From the NCBI GenBank assembly GCA_031287135.1, contig JAITTK010000099.1, forward strand, positions 1 to 5,623: a stretch of DNA of 5,623 nt. The letters run 5' to 3'. Made by a program: the position numbers and the translations under genes. How positions within the stretch are numbered: the stretch's first letter is position 1; each line of letters begins with the position of its first letter. The stretch comes from Candidatus Methanoplasma reticulitermitis. GTDB taxonomy: Archaea; Thermoplasmatota; Thermoplasmata; Methanomassiliicoccales; Methanomethylophilaceae. Shown in pieces: positions 1 through 5,623 of the stretch. Under the pieces are notes generated by a model, which did no database searches, was not told the DNA's origin, and was given only the letters and a program-made list of their open reading frames with translations.

Positions 1-1220
1 CCATTCCGCACAAAAAGATTGCGTCGGTCAATGTGGTGAGGGACATATTCAATCGCATATTCGGTACAACCACACTCAGCATCAACATCAATTCGAGCAG
101 CCGCGCTTCCCGGCCCGAAGCGAATTTCGTGTTCAGCACCGCATTGGCGGAACAGATCAGGGACAGACTGACATCGAACATCTTTGAAGAACCAAAGACC
201 GATGGGCCTTTGGTTCTTGAGTCGCTTGTGAATCTATCGATGAAGGACTCGGTCCTGCACGGGTTCATAGGGACATCAACATACCAGCTGGTTTATGCGG
301 TAGCCCTGCTGGCATATTCGGTGTTCTCGGCAATATTCCTTAAAAACAGCGGCATATTGATCGCATTGTTCCTCCTTGTCGCGGTAGAGGTCATACCCGT
401 GTTCTTCATAATCCTGAAATACGGGAATTTCAAGGTCTACCGCATAAACGACCAGATACATCTGCAACACGGGATCATTCAGAACTACACATCCAAATTC
501 GATGTGAACCGCATAAACGCGGTACGCATAAAGAGAACATTCTTCGCCAGGATGTTGGGGAAATCGAGTCTCGAGGCAGAAGTCATAGGCATAAACGCGG
601 TGTCGAATGATGTCACTCCGACTCTATGCATATTGGCGGATGATGACAAAATAGAACAGTTGATAAGACAGCTTGTTCCCGAGTTCATCCATGACCCCGA
701 AATGATGAAGCAACCGAAGAGGGCCAGATCGCCGTTGCTCATGAAGGCCGCTATCGGCACTGCCCTGATATTGGCGGTTGCGGCTTATCCCGCCTACTGG
801 ATGTGCCTGAACGGCGGCACTTTGTTCTCCGATCTGGACTCGGTCGAGATCCTGTTGCTCGAATATGCGCCTGCCGCGGCCGTCGCGGTATCGATACTCC
901 TGATATTCTGGAGTGCACACGTCTCCATGAGGGTACGCGAAATAGGGTTAGGGAAAGATAGGTTCAACCTGATAAACGGCCTCCTGGACAGACAGATACT
1001 CATAATACAATATGACCGTGTGCAGATAACGGCGGTCTCCGCGGGACCTATGCCCAGAAGACTCGGTTTGGCCAAATGCACGATATCCCTGATGTCATCG
1101 GCCGGGTACAAGAACATCCGATCCGGTTATTTTGACAGAGATGAGCTATACAGGATCGGAGATACGATGCTCGAGCGCCTTAAGGACGGAACGTACGATT
1201 ACGGCAGGAACAGCATCTGA
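1..1220 (+). CDS. Membrane protein with repeated bPH2 domains (YdbT-like), 5' end missing
   Basis: This is the 3' part of a gene that continues past the left edge. The reading frame is open from base 3 and shows 405 residues before the TGA at 1218-1220. Visible residues 1-65 look like the second half of a bPH2 domain: IPHKKIASVNV leads into NRIFGTTTLSI, the usual strand-helix pattern of this family. Two hydrophobic segments follow at about 94-113 and 117-140, then a second bPH2-like domain at about 144-235 (RINAVRIKRTFFARMLG). Two more hydrophobic segments lie at about 246-267 and 288-308, then a third bPH2-like domain at about 315-395 (YDRVQITAVSAGPMPRRLGL). Three PH-like domains alternating with helix pairs is the layout of the YdbT (COG3428) family, membrane proteins of unclear function. 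A helix pair before the first domain is expected upstream. The GTG at 33 is internal to the first domain and is not the start. Family call is from motif and layout; the role is unknown. Confidence 0.82.
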   Translation, partial: IPHKKIASVNVVRDIFNRIFGTTTLSININSSSRASRPEANFVFSTALAEQIRDRLTSNIFEEPKTDGPLVLESLVNLSMKDSVLHGFIGTSTYQLVYAVALLAYSVFSAIFLKNSGILIALFLLVAVEVIPVFFIILKYGNFKVYRINDQIHLQHGIIQNYTSKFDVNRINAVRIKRTFFARMLGKSSLEAEVIGINAVSNDVTPTLCILADDDKIEQLIRQLVPEFIHDPEMMKQPKRARSPLLMKAAIGTALILAVAAYPAYWMCLNGGTLFSDLDSVEILLLEYAPAAAVAVSILLIFWSAHVSMRVREIGLGKDRFNLINGLLDRQILIIQYDRVQITAVSAGPMPRRLGLAKCTISLMSSAGYKNIRSGYFDRDELYRIGDTMLERLKDGTYDYGRNSI

Positions 1221-1222
1221 AT

Positions 1223-2323
1223 TCACCTTTTGACTATTATGGTCAGGATATCCTCGTCCTCGACCACATGGTCCAGTCCTATCGTCTGACCCGGGAATTT
1301 GGCGCTGCTCCCCCAGACCATGGCATATCTGAAATTATTTTTAAAGTCCCTGTGGATCACTTCGCAGACCTCTCCGACGGTGTTCCCCTTCTTCACTATG
1401 AGAGGTTCGACCATATCCGCCTCTTTGCCCTGTGGCTTCAGATATATCCTTATCATCTCGATCGTATCATAAAGGGTCTGCTTGAGTTCTTCTATGCCGT
1501 AACCGGTTGCCGCTGAGATGGGTACCGTCTTGTAGTCCGGATACATTGCCAGGACCGACTCCAACTGACCGGGCCTTGCCAAGTCGACCTTATTCACAGC
1601 CATTACGCACTTTATATAAACACGGTTCCCGGAGAGGACATCTAGCATCTGTTCCACGTTTATGTCCTCCCTGACCACGATGGTTGCGTTCACATGTCCG
1701 TATGCCGCGGTCATATCCTTTATGGTCTCGACATCGATTTTTGTGAGTTTGATCGTCGGTTTTACAAGTATCCCGCCCTGCGACGACCCGGTTATGACGA
1801 CATCGGGCTTCTTCTGGTTCAGCCTTATCGCCGCATTATAGAGCTCTTTCAGCAGAACATCCATTTTGGGATTGAAGATATCGACCACGAGTAGGATCAC
1901 ATCGGACGCTCTCGCGGCCGCTATGACCTCTCTGCCCCTGCCCTTGCCTCTTGAAGCATCTTTTATGAGTCCGGGCATATCCAGGATCTGGATCTTCGCA
2001 TGGTTGTATTCCAGGACCCCGGGCACTATGTCCAGAGTGGTGAAGTGATATGCTCCCACCTCTGATTTCGCCCCGGTGAGCTGATTTAGGAGTGTGGATT
2101 TACCGACCGACGGGAAACCGACGAGGGCGACTGTGGCATTGCCCGCCTTCTTGACATAGAAACCTTTGGTGGGCCCTTTGGAAGACCTCCTCTTCTCATC
2201 CTCGGCCGTGAGCTTGGCTATCTTTGCTTTGAGTTTCCCTATATGCGATTCCGTGGCTTTGTTATATTTGGTGTTGGCGATCTGATCCTCCAACTCCTTT
2301 ATCTGCTCCTCTATTGTCGCCAC
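1223..2323 (-). CDS. drg: DRG-family (OBG/DRG) GTPase with C-terminal TGS domain
   Basis: A complete 366-residue protein, the usual length for archaeal and eukaryotic DRG. Residues 1-60 are a charged helical N-terminus with the DRG-like NKATESHIGKLKAKIAKL. The G domain has G1 GFPSVGKS (69-76), G2 around FTTLDIVPG (94-102), G3 DMPGLI (115-120) followed by the family signature GKGRGREVI (126-134), G4 NKVD (244-247) and G5 SAATG (270-274). Residues of about 165-235 between G3 and G4 fit the small insert domain of DRG proteins. The end (about 290-366) is a TGS domain finishing in GLDHVVEDEDILTIIVKR. DRG proteins are cytoplasmic, bind ribosomes and are linked to translation; in eukaryotes they pair with DFRP partners, which are not visible here. 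The start is GTG at 2323, chosen because AGGTGAT (2327-2333) sits just upstream; the nearby ATG at 2328 is out of frame and soon meets a stop. All nucleotide-binding motifs are intact. Confidence 0.95.
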   Translation of the reverse strand: MATIEEQIKELEDQIANTKYNKATESHIGKLKAKIAKLTAEDEKRRSSKGPTKGFYVKKAGNATVALVGFPSVGKSTLLNQLTGAKSEVGAYHFTTLDIVPGVLEYNHAKIQILDMPGLIKDASRGKGRGREVIAAARASDVILLVVDIFNPKMDVLLKELYNAAIRLNQKKPDVVITGSSQGGILVKPTIKLTKIDVETIKDMTAAYGHVNATIVVREDINVEQMLDVLSGNRVYIKCVMAVNKVDLARPGQLESVLAMYPDYKTVPISAATGYGIEELKQTLYDTIEMIRIYLKPQGKEADMVEPLIVKKGNTVGEVCEVIHRDFKNNFRYAMVWGSSAKFPGQTIGLDHVVEDEDILTIIVKR

Positions 2324-2326
2324 GGC

Positions 2327-2333
2327 ATCACCT
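2327..2333 (-). promoter_or_regulatory. Strong Shine-Dalgarno site of the DRG gene
   Basis: Minus-strand AGGTGAT lies three bases before the GTG start. It is fully complementary to the anti-Shine-Dalgarno 3' end typical of archaeal 16S rRNA (AUCACCUCC), with 7 bases from the AGG core to the start codon. It decides in favour of the GTG start at 2323. Confidence 0.75.
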
Positions 2334-2352
2334 GGTTGTGTGATATGAAACC

Positions 2353-2380
2353 GATATATTATGTTTTATTGATTTAACAA
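2353..2380 (-). promoter_or_regulatory. Candidate TATA region for the DRG gene
   Basis: Read on the minus strand, this AT-rich stretch offers two TATA-like elements: ATAATATATC (2353-2362) and TTAAATC (2371-2377). With the usual archaeal spacing of about 25-28 bases, the first predicts a transcript start near 2330, almost at the ribosome site. The second predicts one near 2347, leaving a short leader that contains the Shine-Dalgarno site. I cannot tell which is used. Confidence 0.45.
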
Positions 2381-2404
2381 TGGCAGGTGGCTACATCCTC
2401 CGAT

Positions 2405-2415
2405 AGCTTTTAATC
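2405..2415 (+). promoter_or_regulatory. TATA box of the zinc-ribbon membrane protein gene
   Basis: The box is CTTTTAATC (2407-2415), with its centre about 28 bases upstream of the ATG at 2439. This is the spacing expected when transcription starts at or next to the start codon, so the mRNA is probably leaderless. No Shine-Dalgarno-like sequence precedes that ATG, which agrees with this reading. Confidence 0.55.
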
Positions 2416-2438
2416 AAGTTATTGTGTGCGGTCTTCCC

Positions 2439-3572
2439 ATGAAAGATGATGCGGGTGCGAAAACCATCGACCTGAAATGGTTCGGCACCTTATCGCCAAA
2501 ACAAATGTTCGGGGTGCTGGCGGCATTCATGGTCGCCCTTGTCCTGACCCTGTTCGGATTCGGTGTGTCCTGCTACTGCTTCGGGATGCTTATAATCGCG
2601 GTCATACTCTACATGTTGCCAAGGTTGCTCGGGGTGGAGAACCTCAGGCTCATGATACTGGTGGGCGTCGCATTCCTGTTATCGGCCACGCTGATAGGCG
2701 GGCTGGCAATGGCACCGGGATTCATTGAATCAAATCAGGGCAACCCCTCTGATAACGATTACTTCGCCGGTGTGGAGTACACATACACGGACTCCGGCAT
2801 CGAGGTAACGGCGACCTTGAAAGAGGACATCGGCCCGCATACTGTCTATTTCGAGTACGGGGAGGTAAAGGGCGTGAGTTTCACGATAGCCAACGCCGTC
2901 TTTGATAACAAAGTCCCGATGGATGTCACCGGAAGTTCGGTAAGCGGGAGCATATCGCTGGATCGGGACAAGCTGTATCTGGGGCACCTCACCATGACCC
3001 GTACCGATGACTCTGGGGAAGAGGTTGTCAACGGGGATTCCAATACGTATTGGAAATTCCTTACGGGCGCATATGACGGCGACTTTGTCTACATGTCCTT
3101 ATTCGGATGCTTTATGGGGACCCTCTACATCGTGATCATCTTCTTCATGATCATGATCTTTTCTCAGATCATGAGGGGCAGGATGGAGAAGACCAGAGAA
3201 AAAATGGAGAGGGAGGGAAGACTCTACCCCAAAGGATACGGAAGGTGCGACAAATGCGGTGCTACGGTCCTGCCTGGCGAGGTTAACTGCAGGAAATGCG
3301 GTGCGTACATTGACCGCCCGGATGAAATGAAACCCCGGAAGAAAGACTTTTTCGAGTGCTCCGAATGCGGTGCTGAGGTCCCCAAAGATGCCGTGAAGTG
3401 TCCCAAATGCGGTGCGGCGTTCGATGAGGAAGAGTTCGAGGTCACGCATGCGGACGGGACGACCGAGACCACCAAAGAAATCTCCGAATGCTCCGAATGC
3501 GGTGCTGAGGTCCCTGATAAAGCGACATTCTGCCCCAAATGCGGTGCAACGTTCGACGAAGATGAACAATAA
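2439..3572 (+). CDS. Membrane protein with extracytoplasmic domain and three cytoplasmic zinc ribbons
   Basis: A 377-residue protein that I cannot assign to a named family. Hydrophobic segments lie at about 23-43, 46-65, 71-93 and 217-244. Residues of about 94-215 form a hydrophilic, probably beta-rich domain. The tail holds three CxxC-x10-CxxC zinc ribbons: C270/C273/C284/C287, C307/C310/C321/C324 and C351/C354/C365/C368. The basic stretches after helix 2 (PRLLGVENLR) and helix 4 (RGRMEKTREKMER) put the N-terminus and the ribbons in the cytoplasm and the 94-215 domain outside. All twelve ribbon cysteines are present, so zinc binding is likely; a partner (nucleic acid or protein) cannot be named. 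I chose ATG 2439 over the in-frame GTG at 2424 because of the TATA spacing and because the GTG has no ribosome site. The gene stands alone between a divergent gene and Top6B, which has its own candidate promoter. Confidence 0.88.
   Translation: MKDDAGAKTIDLKWFGTLSPKQMFGVLAAFMVALVLTLFGFGVSCYCFGMLIIAVILYMLPRLLGVENLRLMILVGVAFLLSATLIGGLAMAPGFIESNQGNPSDNDYFAGVEYTYTDSGIEVTATLKEDIGPHTVYFEYGEVKGVSFTIANAVFDNKVPMDVTGSSVSGSISLDRDKLYLGHLTMTRTDDSGEEVVNGDSNTYWKFLTGAYDGDFVYMSLFGCFMGTLYIVIIFFMIMIFSQIMRGRMEKTREKMEREGRLYPKGYGRCDKCGATVLPGEVNCRKCGAYIDRPDEMKPRKKDFFECSECGAEVPKDAVKCPKCGAAFDEEEFEVTHADGTTETTKEISECSECGAEVPDKATFCPKCGATFDEDEQ
3357..3569 (+). repeat. 132-base-offset direct repeat encoding zinc ribbons 2 and 3
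   Basis: Bases 3357-3437 and 3489-3569 align without gaps at a constant offset of 132 bases (44 codons). The first 26 bases are identical, as is a later 14-base block (3402-3415 and 3534-3547); by hand count 59 of 81 positions match. Both copies encode a CSECGAEVP...CPKCGA ribbon. The first ribbon, beginning at 3246, is more diverged and 37 codons upstream of the second. Six copies of ATGCGGTGC occur in 3254-3547, one at each cysteine knuckle. This is an internal coding duplication, not a mobile element. Confidence 0.8.
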
Positions 3573-3574
3573 AC

Positions 3575-3599
3575 GGTTTAAACCCCTTTTTAATTCTTT
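3575..3599 (+). terminator. Possible T-run terminator after the zinc-ribbon gene, overlapping a promoter element
   Basis: Just after the TAA stop come a perfect 10-base palindrome, GGTTTAAACC (3575-3584), and then T-rich CCTTTTTAATTCTTT (3585-3599). Archaeal RNA polymerase often terminates at T-runs without a hairpin, so this may end the upstream transcript. TTTTTAAT (3587-3594) also resembles a TATA box, so the same bases could serve the next gene. Confidence 0.4.
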
Positions 3600-3601
3600 G
3601 A

Positions 3602-3615
3602 GAATAAACTAAATA
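3602..3615 (+). promoter_or_regulatory. Candidate TATA box for top6B
   Basis: ACTAAATA (3608-3615), preceded by purine-rich GAATAA resembling a BRE, is centred about 29 bases before the ATG at 3641. That matches the spacing seen for the zinc-ribbon gene and would give a leaderless or nearly leaderless mRNA. An alternative box at 3587-3594 would instead give a leader of roughly 20 bases carrying GGAG at 3623-3626. Confidence 0.4.
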
Positions 3616-3640
3616 CCATTTTGGAGAATACCCTCCCCGG

Positions 3641-5623
3641 ATGCGCTCGGAAGATATTGAAAATTATGCCAAAGGGGGCACAAATGCCCACAAGATGGCA
3701 GCAAAGCAGCAAGAGATCTCCGTTACGGAGTTTTTCGAGAAGAACAAGCAGATACTTGGTTTTGATTCCAGATCAAAATCCCTGCTCATGGGTATCAAAG
3801 AGGCTGTCGACAATGCACTGGATGCCTGCGAGGAGGCTGGTTTCCTCCCGGATATAAGCGTCTGGGTGGAACGTCTCCAGGAAGACGACGAATACAGGAT
3901 AACCGTAGAAGATAACGGCCCGGGGATAATACATAAGATGATGCCCAACGTTTTCGGACGGCTCCTCTACGGATCCAGATTCCACTCGCTGAGACAGTCG
4001 AGGGGTCAGCAGGGCATCGGGATATCTGCGACCGTCATGTACGGCAACATAACGACCGGCAAGCCGGCCCATGTCGAATCCAAGATCGAGGGTGCGGATG
4101 AGGTTGCCTGGAAGATGGACATAACCATCGACACCAAGACGAACCGCCCGATAGTCACAAACGATGTCGCGTTCTCATGGGAAGGAAAGGAGCACGGCAC
4201 GAAAATAGAATACACAACAAAGGGAAGATACATCACAGGGAAACAGTCGATATTCGAATATCTGAGGAATACCGCAATAGTCAACCCTCATGCCAAAGTG
4301 GAGTTCCGCGACCCGGAGGGGAAGAAATACATTTTCGAAAGAGCGACCGAACAGATGCCCCCCAAGTCAAAGGAGATCAAACCGCACCCGGAGGGTATGG
4401 AGATCGGGGACCTGATGAAATACGCTCAGAACACTCAGCAAAAGACCATAAAGGCCTTTCTTAAAAGTGATTTCTCCAGGATAACGGACAGGATAGCCGA
4501 TGAGATACTCGAGAAAGCCGGAATCAAACCTTCCGCGGACCCGTCATCCATGACGAGGGACGACTGCAAAGCCCTGATAAGTGCCATAACACAGGTCAAG
4601 ATCATGGCCCCTCCGACCGACTGTCTTTCCCCGATAGGGGACACTCTGATCAAGAAGGGCCTTATGCATATCCTAGACGGGATGAGGCCCGAGTACTATG
4701 CCACTCCCGTGACACGTCCCCCGAAAGCCGTGAACGGGAATCCGTTCGTCGTGGAGGCGGGCATCGTCTACGGCGGCGAGATACCATCCGACGGACAAGT
4801 GACGATACTGAGATTCGCCAATCGCGTCCCGTTGCTCTACCAGCAGGGGGCATGTGCGATAACCAAGGCCTTATCCGAAGTCGACTGGAGGAGATACGGC
4901 CTCGAGCAGAGAGGCGGGAAGGGCATACCGTTCGGCCCCGCGATAATATTGGTCCATGTCGCTTCGACCAAAGTGCCGTTCACATCCGAAGGCAAAGAGG
5001 CCATAGCATCATTCTCAGAACTTCAGGGCGAGATAGAACAGGCACTCAGACTCTGTGCCAGGAATCTCAAGAGCCATCTGAACAAGATGGAAAGGAAATC
5101 GAAGACGCACGCGAAGTTCGAGATCGTTCAGGAACTGATCCCCGCAATGGCGCAGAAAGCCTCAGCCATGCTCGGAAAGCCCGTGCCCGATCTCAGCAGG
5201 ACGATCAGCAAGATAATGAATGTGGTCTGGGTGGAACCGGGGACAAAGAAAGAAGGTAAGAATATGCGCACGGTCTCTTACACGGTGTACAACTACACGA
5301 CACAGGACCGCACATTCAGGCTCCATGCACATCTGCCGAAAGAGTGCGTGAATCTGACACTCTTCACGAATCCGTACTTCATCGATATGAACGACGGGGG
5401 GAAGACCACATGGGAGATCAAAAACCTCCGACCGTCTTCGTCGCTCGTGGTATCATTTGAACTGAAAGGAGAGCTGGCTGATACCTTCGATGCGGATGAC
5501 ATATACATTTCAGGCATCAACCCCGTGCTGGTTATGGGTGCCGAATCGCTTCCCGGAGATTGGGGCATCAAAGGATTGGAGATAACAGAGAGCGACGATA
5601 ACATCCCCACTGACGAGGAAGAG
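3641..5623 (+). CDS. top6B: DNA topoisomerase VI subunit B (ATPase), 3' end missing
   Basis: The frame is open from ATG 3641 to the right edge, giving 661 residues without a stop. Top6B is the GHKL ATPase that, with the cleaving subunit Top6A, makes up topoisomerase VI, which relaxes and decatenates DNA. The conserved entry ISVTEFFEKNKQILGF is at 26-41. The Bergerat fold shows the N-box EAVDNALDA (54-62), G1 DNGPGI (91-96), G2 RGQQGIGISA (121-130) and GTKIE (186-190). A helical H2TH region lies at about 250-325 and the S5-type transducer at about 326-490, with ASTKVPFTSEGKEAIA (441-456) carrying the likely switch lysine K444. From memory, N58, D91 and K444 match Sulfolobus shibatae N42, D76 and K427, a steady offset of 15-17. 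Residues of about 525-650 fit the extra C-terminal Ig-like domain of the longer euryarchaeal form, followed by an acidic tail, so few codons are probably missing. An in-frame ATG at 3695 would remove 18 residues. Top6A is not in the window. Confidence 0.95.
   Translation, partial: MRSEDIENYAKGGTNAHKMAAKQQEISVTEFFEKNKQILGFDSRSKSLLMGIKEAVDNALDACEEAGFLPDISVWVERLQEDDEYRITVEDNGPGIIHKMMPNVFGRLLYGSRFHSLRQSRGQQGIGISATVMYGNITTGKPAHVESKIEGADEVAWKMDITIDTKTNRPIVTNDVAFSWEGKEHGTKIEYTTKGRYITGKQSIFEYLRNTAIVNPHAKVEFRDPEGKKYIFERATEQMPPKSKEIKPHPEGMEIGDLMKYAQNTQQKTIKAFLKSDFSRITDRIADEILEKAGIKPSADPSSMTRDDCKALISAITQVKIMAPPTDCLSPIGDTLIKKGLMHILDGMRPEYYATPVTRPPKAVNGNPFVVEAGIVYGGEIPSDGQVTILRFANRVPLLYQQGACAITKALSEVDWRRYGLEQRGGKGIPFGPAIILVHVASTKVPFTSEGKEAIASFSELQGEIEQALRLCARNLKSHLNKMERKSKTHAKFEIVQELIPAMAQKASAMLGKPVPDLSRTISKIMNVVWVEPGTKKEGKNMRTVSYTVYNYTTQDRTFRLHAHLPKECVNLTLFTNPYFIDMNDGGKTTWEIKNLRPSSSLVVSFELKGELADTFDADDIYISGINPVLVMGAESLPGDWGIKGLEITESDDNIPTDEEE

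Noticed and set aside
511..601. A 13-base repeat (GCATAAACGCGGT at 511-523 and 589-601) in the bPH2 gene
   Set aside because: Both copies encode INAV within one PH-like domain. They are short, only two in number and unevenly flanked, so shared codon choice or chance explains them.
3099..3569. A 156-codon open frame on the minus strand with repeated TAFGA-like motifs
   Set aside because: It is the antisense of the zinc ribbons. Its repeats simply mirror the repeated ATGCGGTGC knuckle codons of the real plus-strand gene.
3621..3857. A plus-strand frame beginning at TTG 3621 that could be a small gene before top6B
   Set aside because: It overlaps the conserved Top6B N-terminus in another frame and its translation is Ser/Arg-rich with no domain signal. 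GGAG lies within its first codons, not upstream of them.
3773..4284. Minus-strand open frames of 92-99 codons across top6B
   Set aside because: They lie opposite the most conserved Top6B ATPase motifs, show no recognisable protein features, and arise from the GC-rich third positions of the real gene.
4852..5259. A 135-codon plus-strand open frame inside top6B
   Set aside because: It is out of frame with Top6B, rich in Arg, Glu, Gln and Gly as expected for a shifted frame, and the Top6B transducer domain is continuous across it.
1..5623. A hidden defence system, mobile element, CRISPR array or RNA gene
   Set aside because: Coding sequence fills nearly all of the window, the two gaps are 115 and 68 bases, and no terminal inverted repeats, spaced direct repeats, integrase or transposase motifs, or tRNA-like folds are visible.

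Overview
The window looks archaeal, most likely from a Thermoplasmata-type euryarchaeote such as a Methanomassiliicoccales relative. The domain-level call rests on a type IIB topoisomerase subunit (Top6B), a DRG-type GTPase with a TGS domain, and TATA boxes about 28 bases upstream of start codons. The order-level call is a weaker impression from protein style and codon use (many ATA and AGG codons); no sequence search was run.

Layout from left to right. (1) The 3' part of a plus-strand gene for a multi-pass membrane protein with repeated bacterial-PH-like (bPH2, YdbT-type) domains; it is cut by the left edge. (2) A complete minus-strand gene for a DRG/OBG-family GTPase, converging on gene 1 with only 2 bases between the stop codons. 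(3) A 115-base divergent promoter region. (4) A complete plus-strand gene for a membrane protein with four predicted helices, an extracytoplasmic domain and three cytoplasmic zinc ribbons; it probably starts at the ATG at 2439 and is probably leaderless. (5) A 68-base spacer with a T-run and TATA-like boxes. (6) The Top6B gene, from 3641 to the right edge, with no stop codon in the window.

The window is densely coding and mostly housekeeping. Top6B supplies the ATPase of topoisomerase VI, DRG is a ribosome-associated translation GTPase, and the other two are poorly characterised membrane proteins. The four genes do not form one operon: strands alternate, and genes 3 and 4 each seem to have their own promoter. 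I see no mobile element, CRISPR array, tRNA, rRNA, phage gene or defence system. The least explained item is the triple-zinc-ribbon membrane protein, whose second and third ribbons come from a recognisable 132-base internal duplication.
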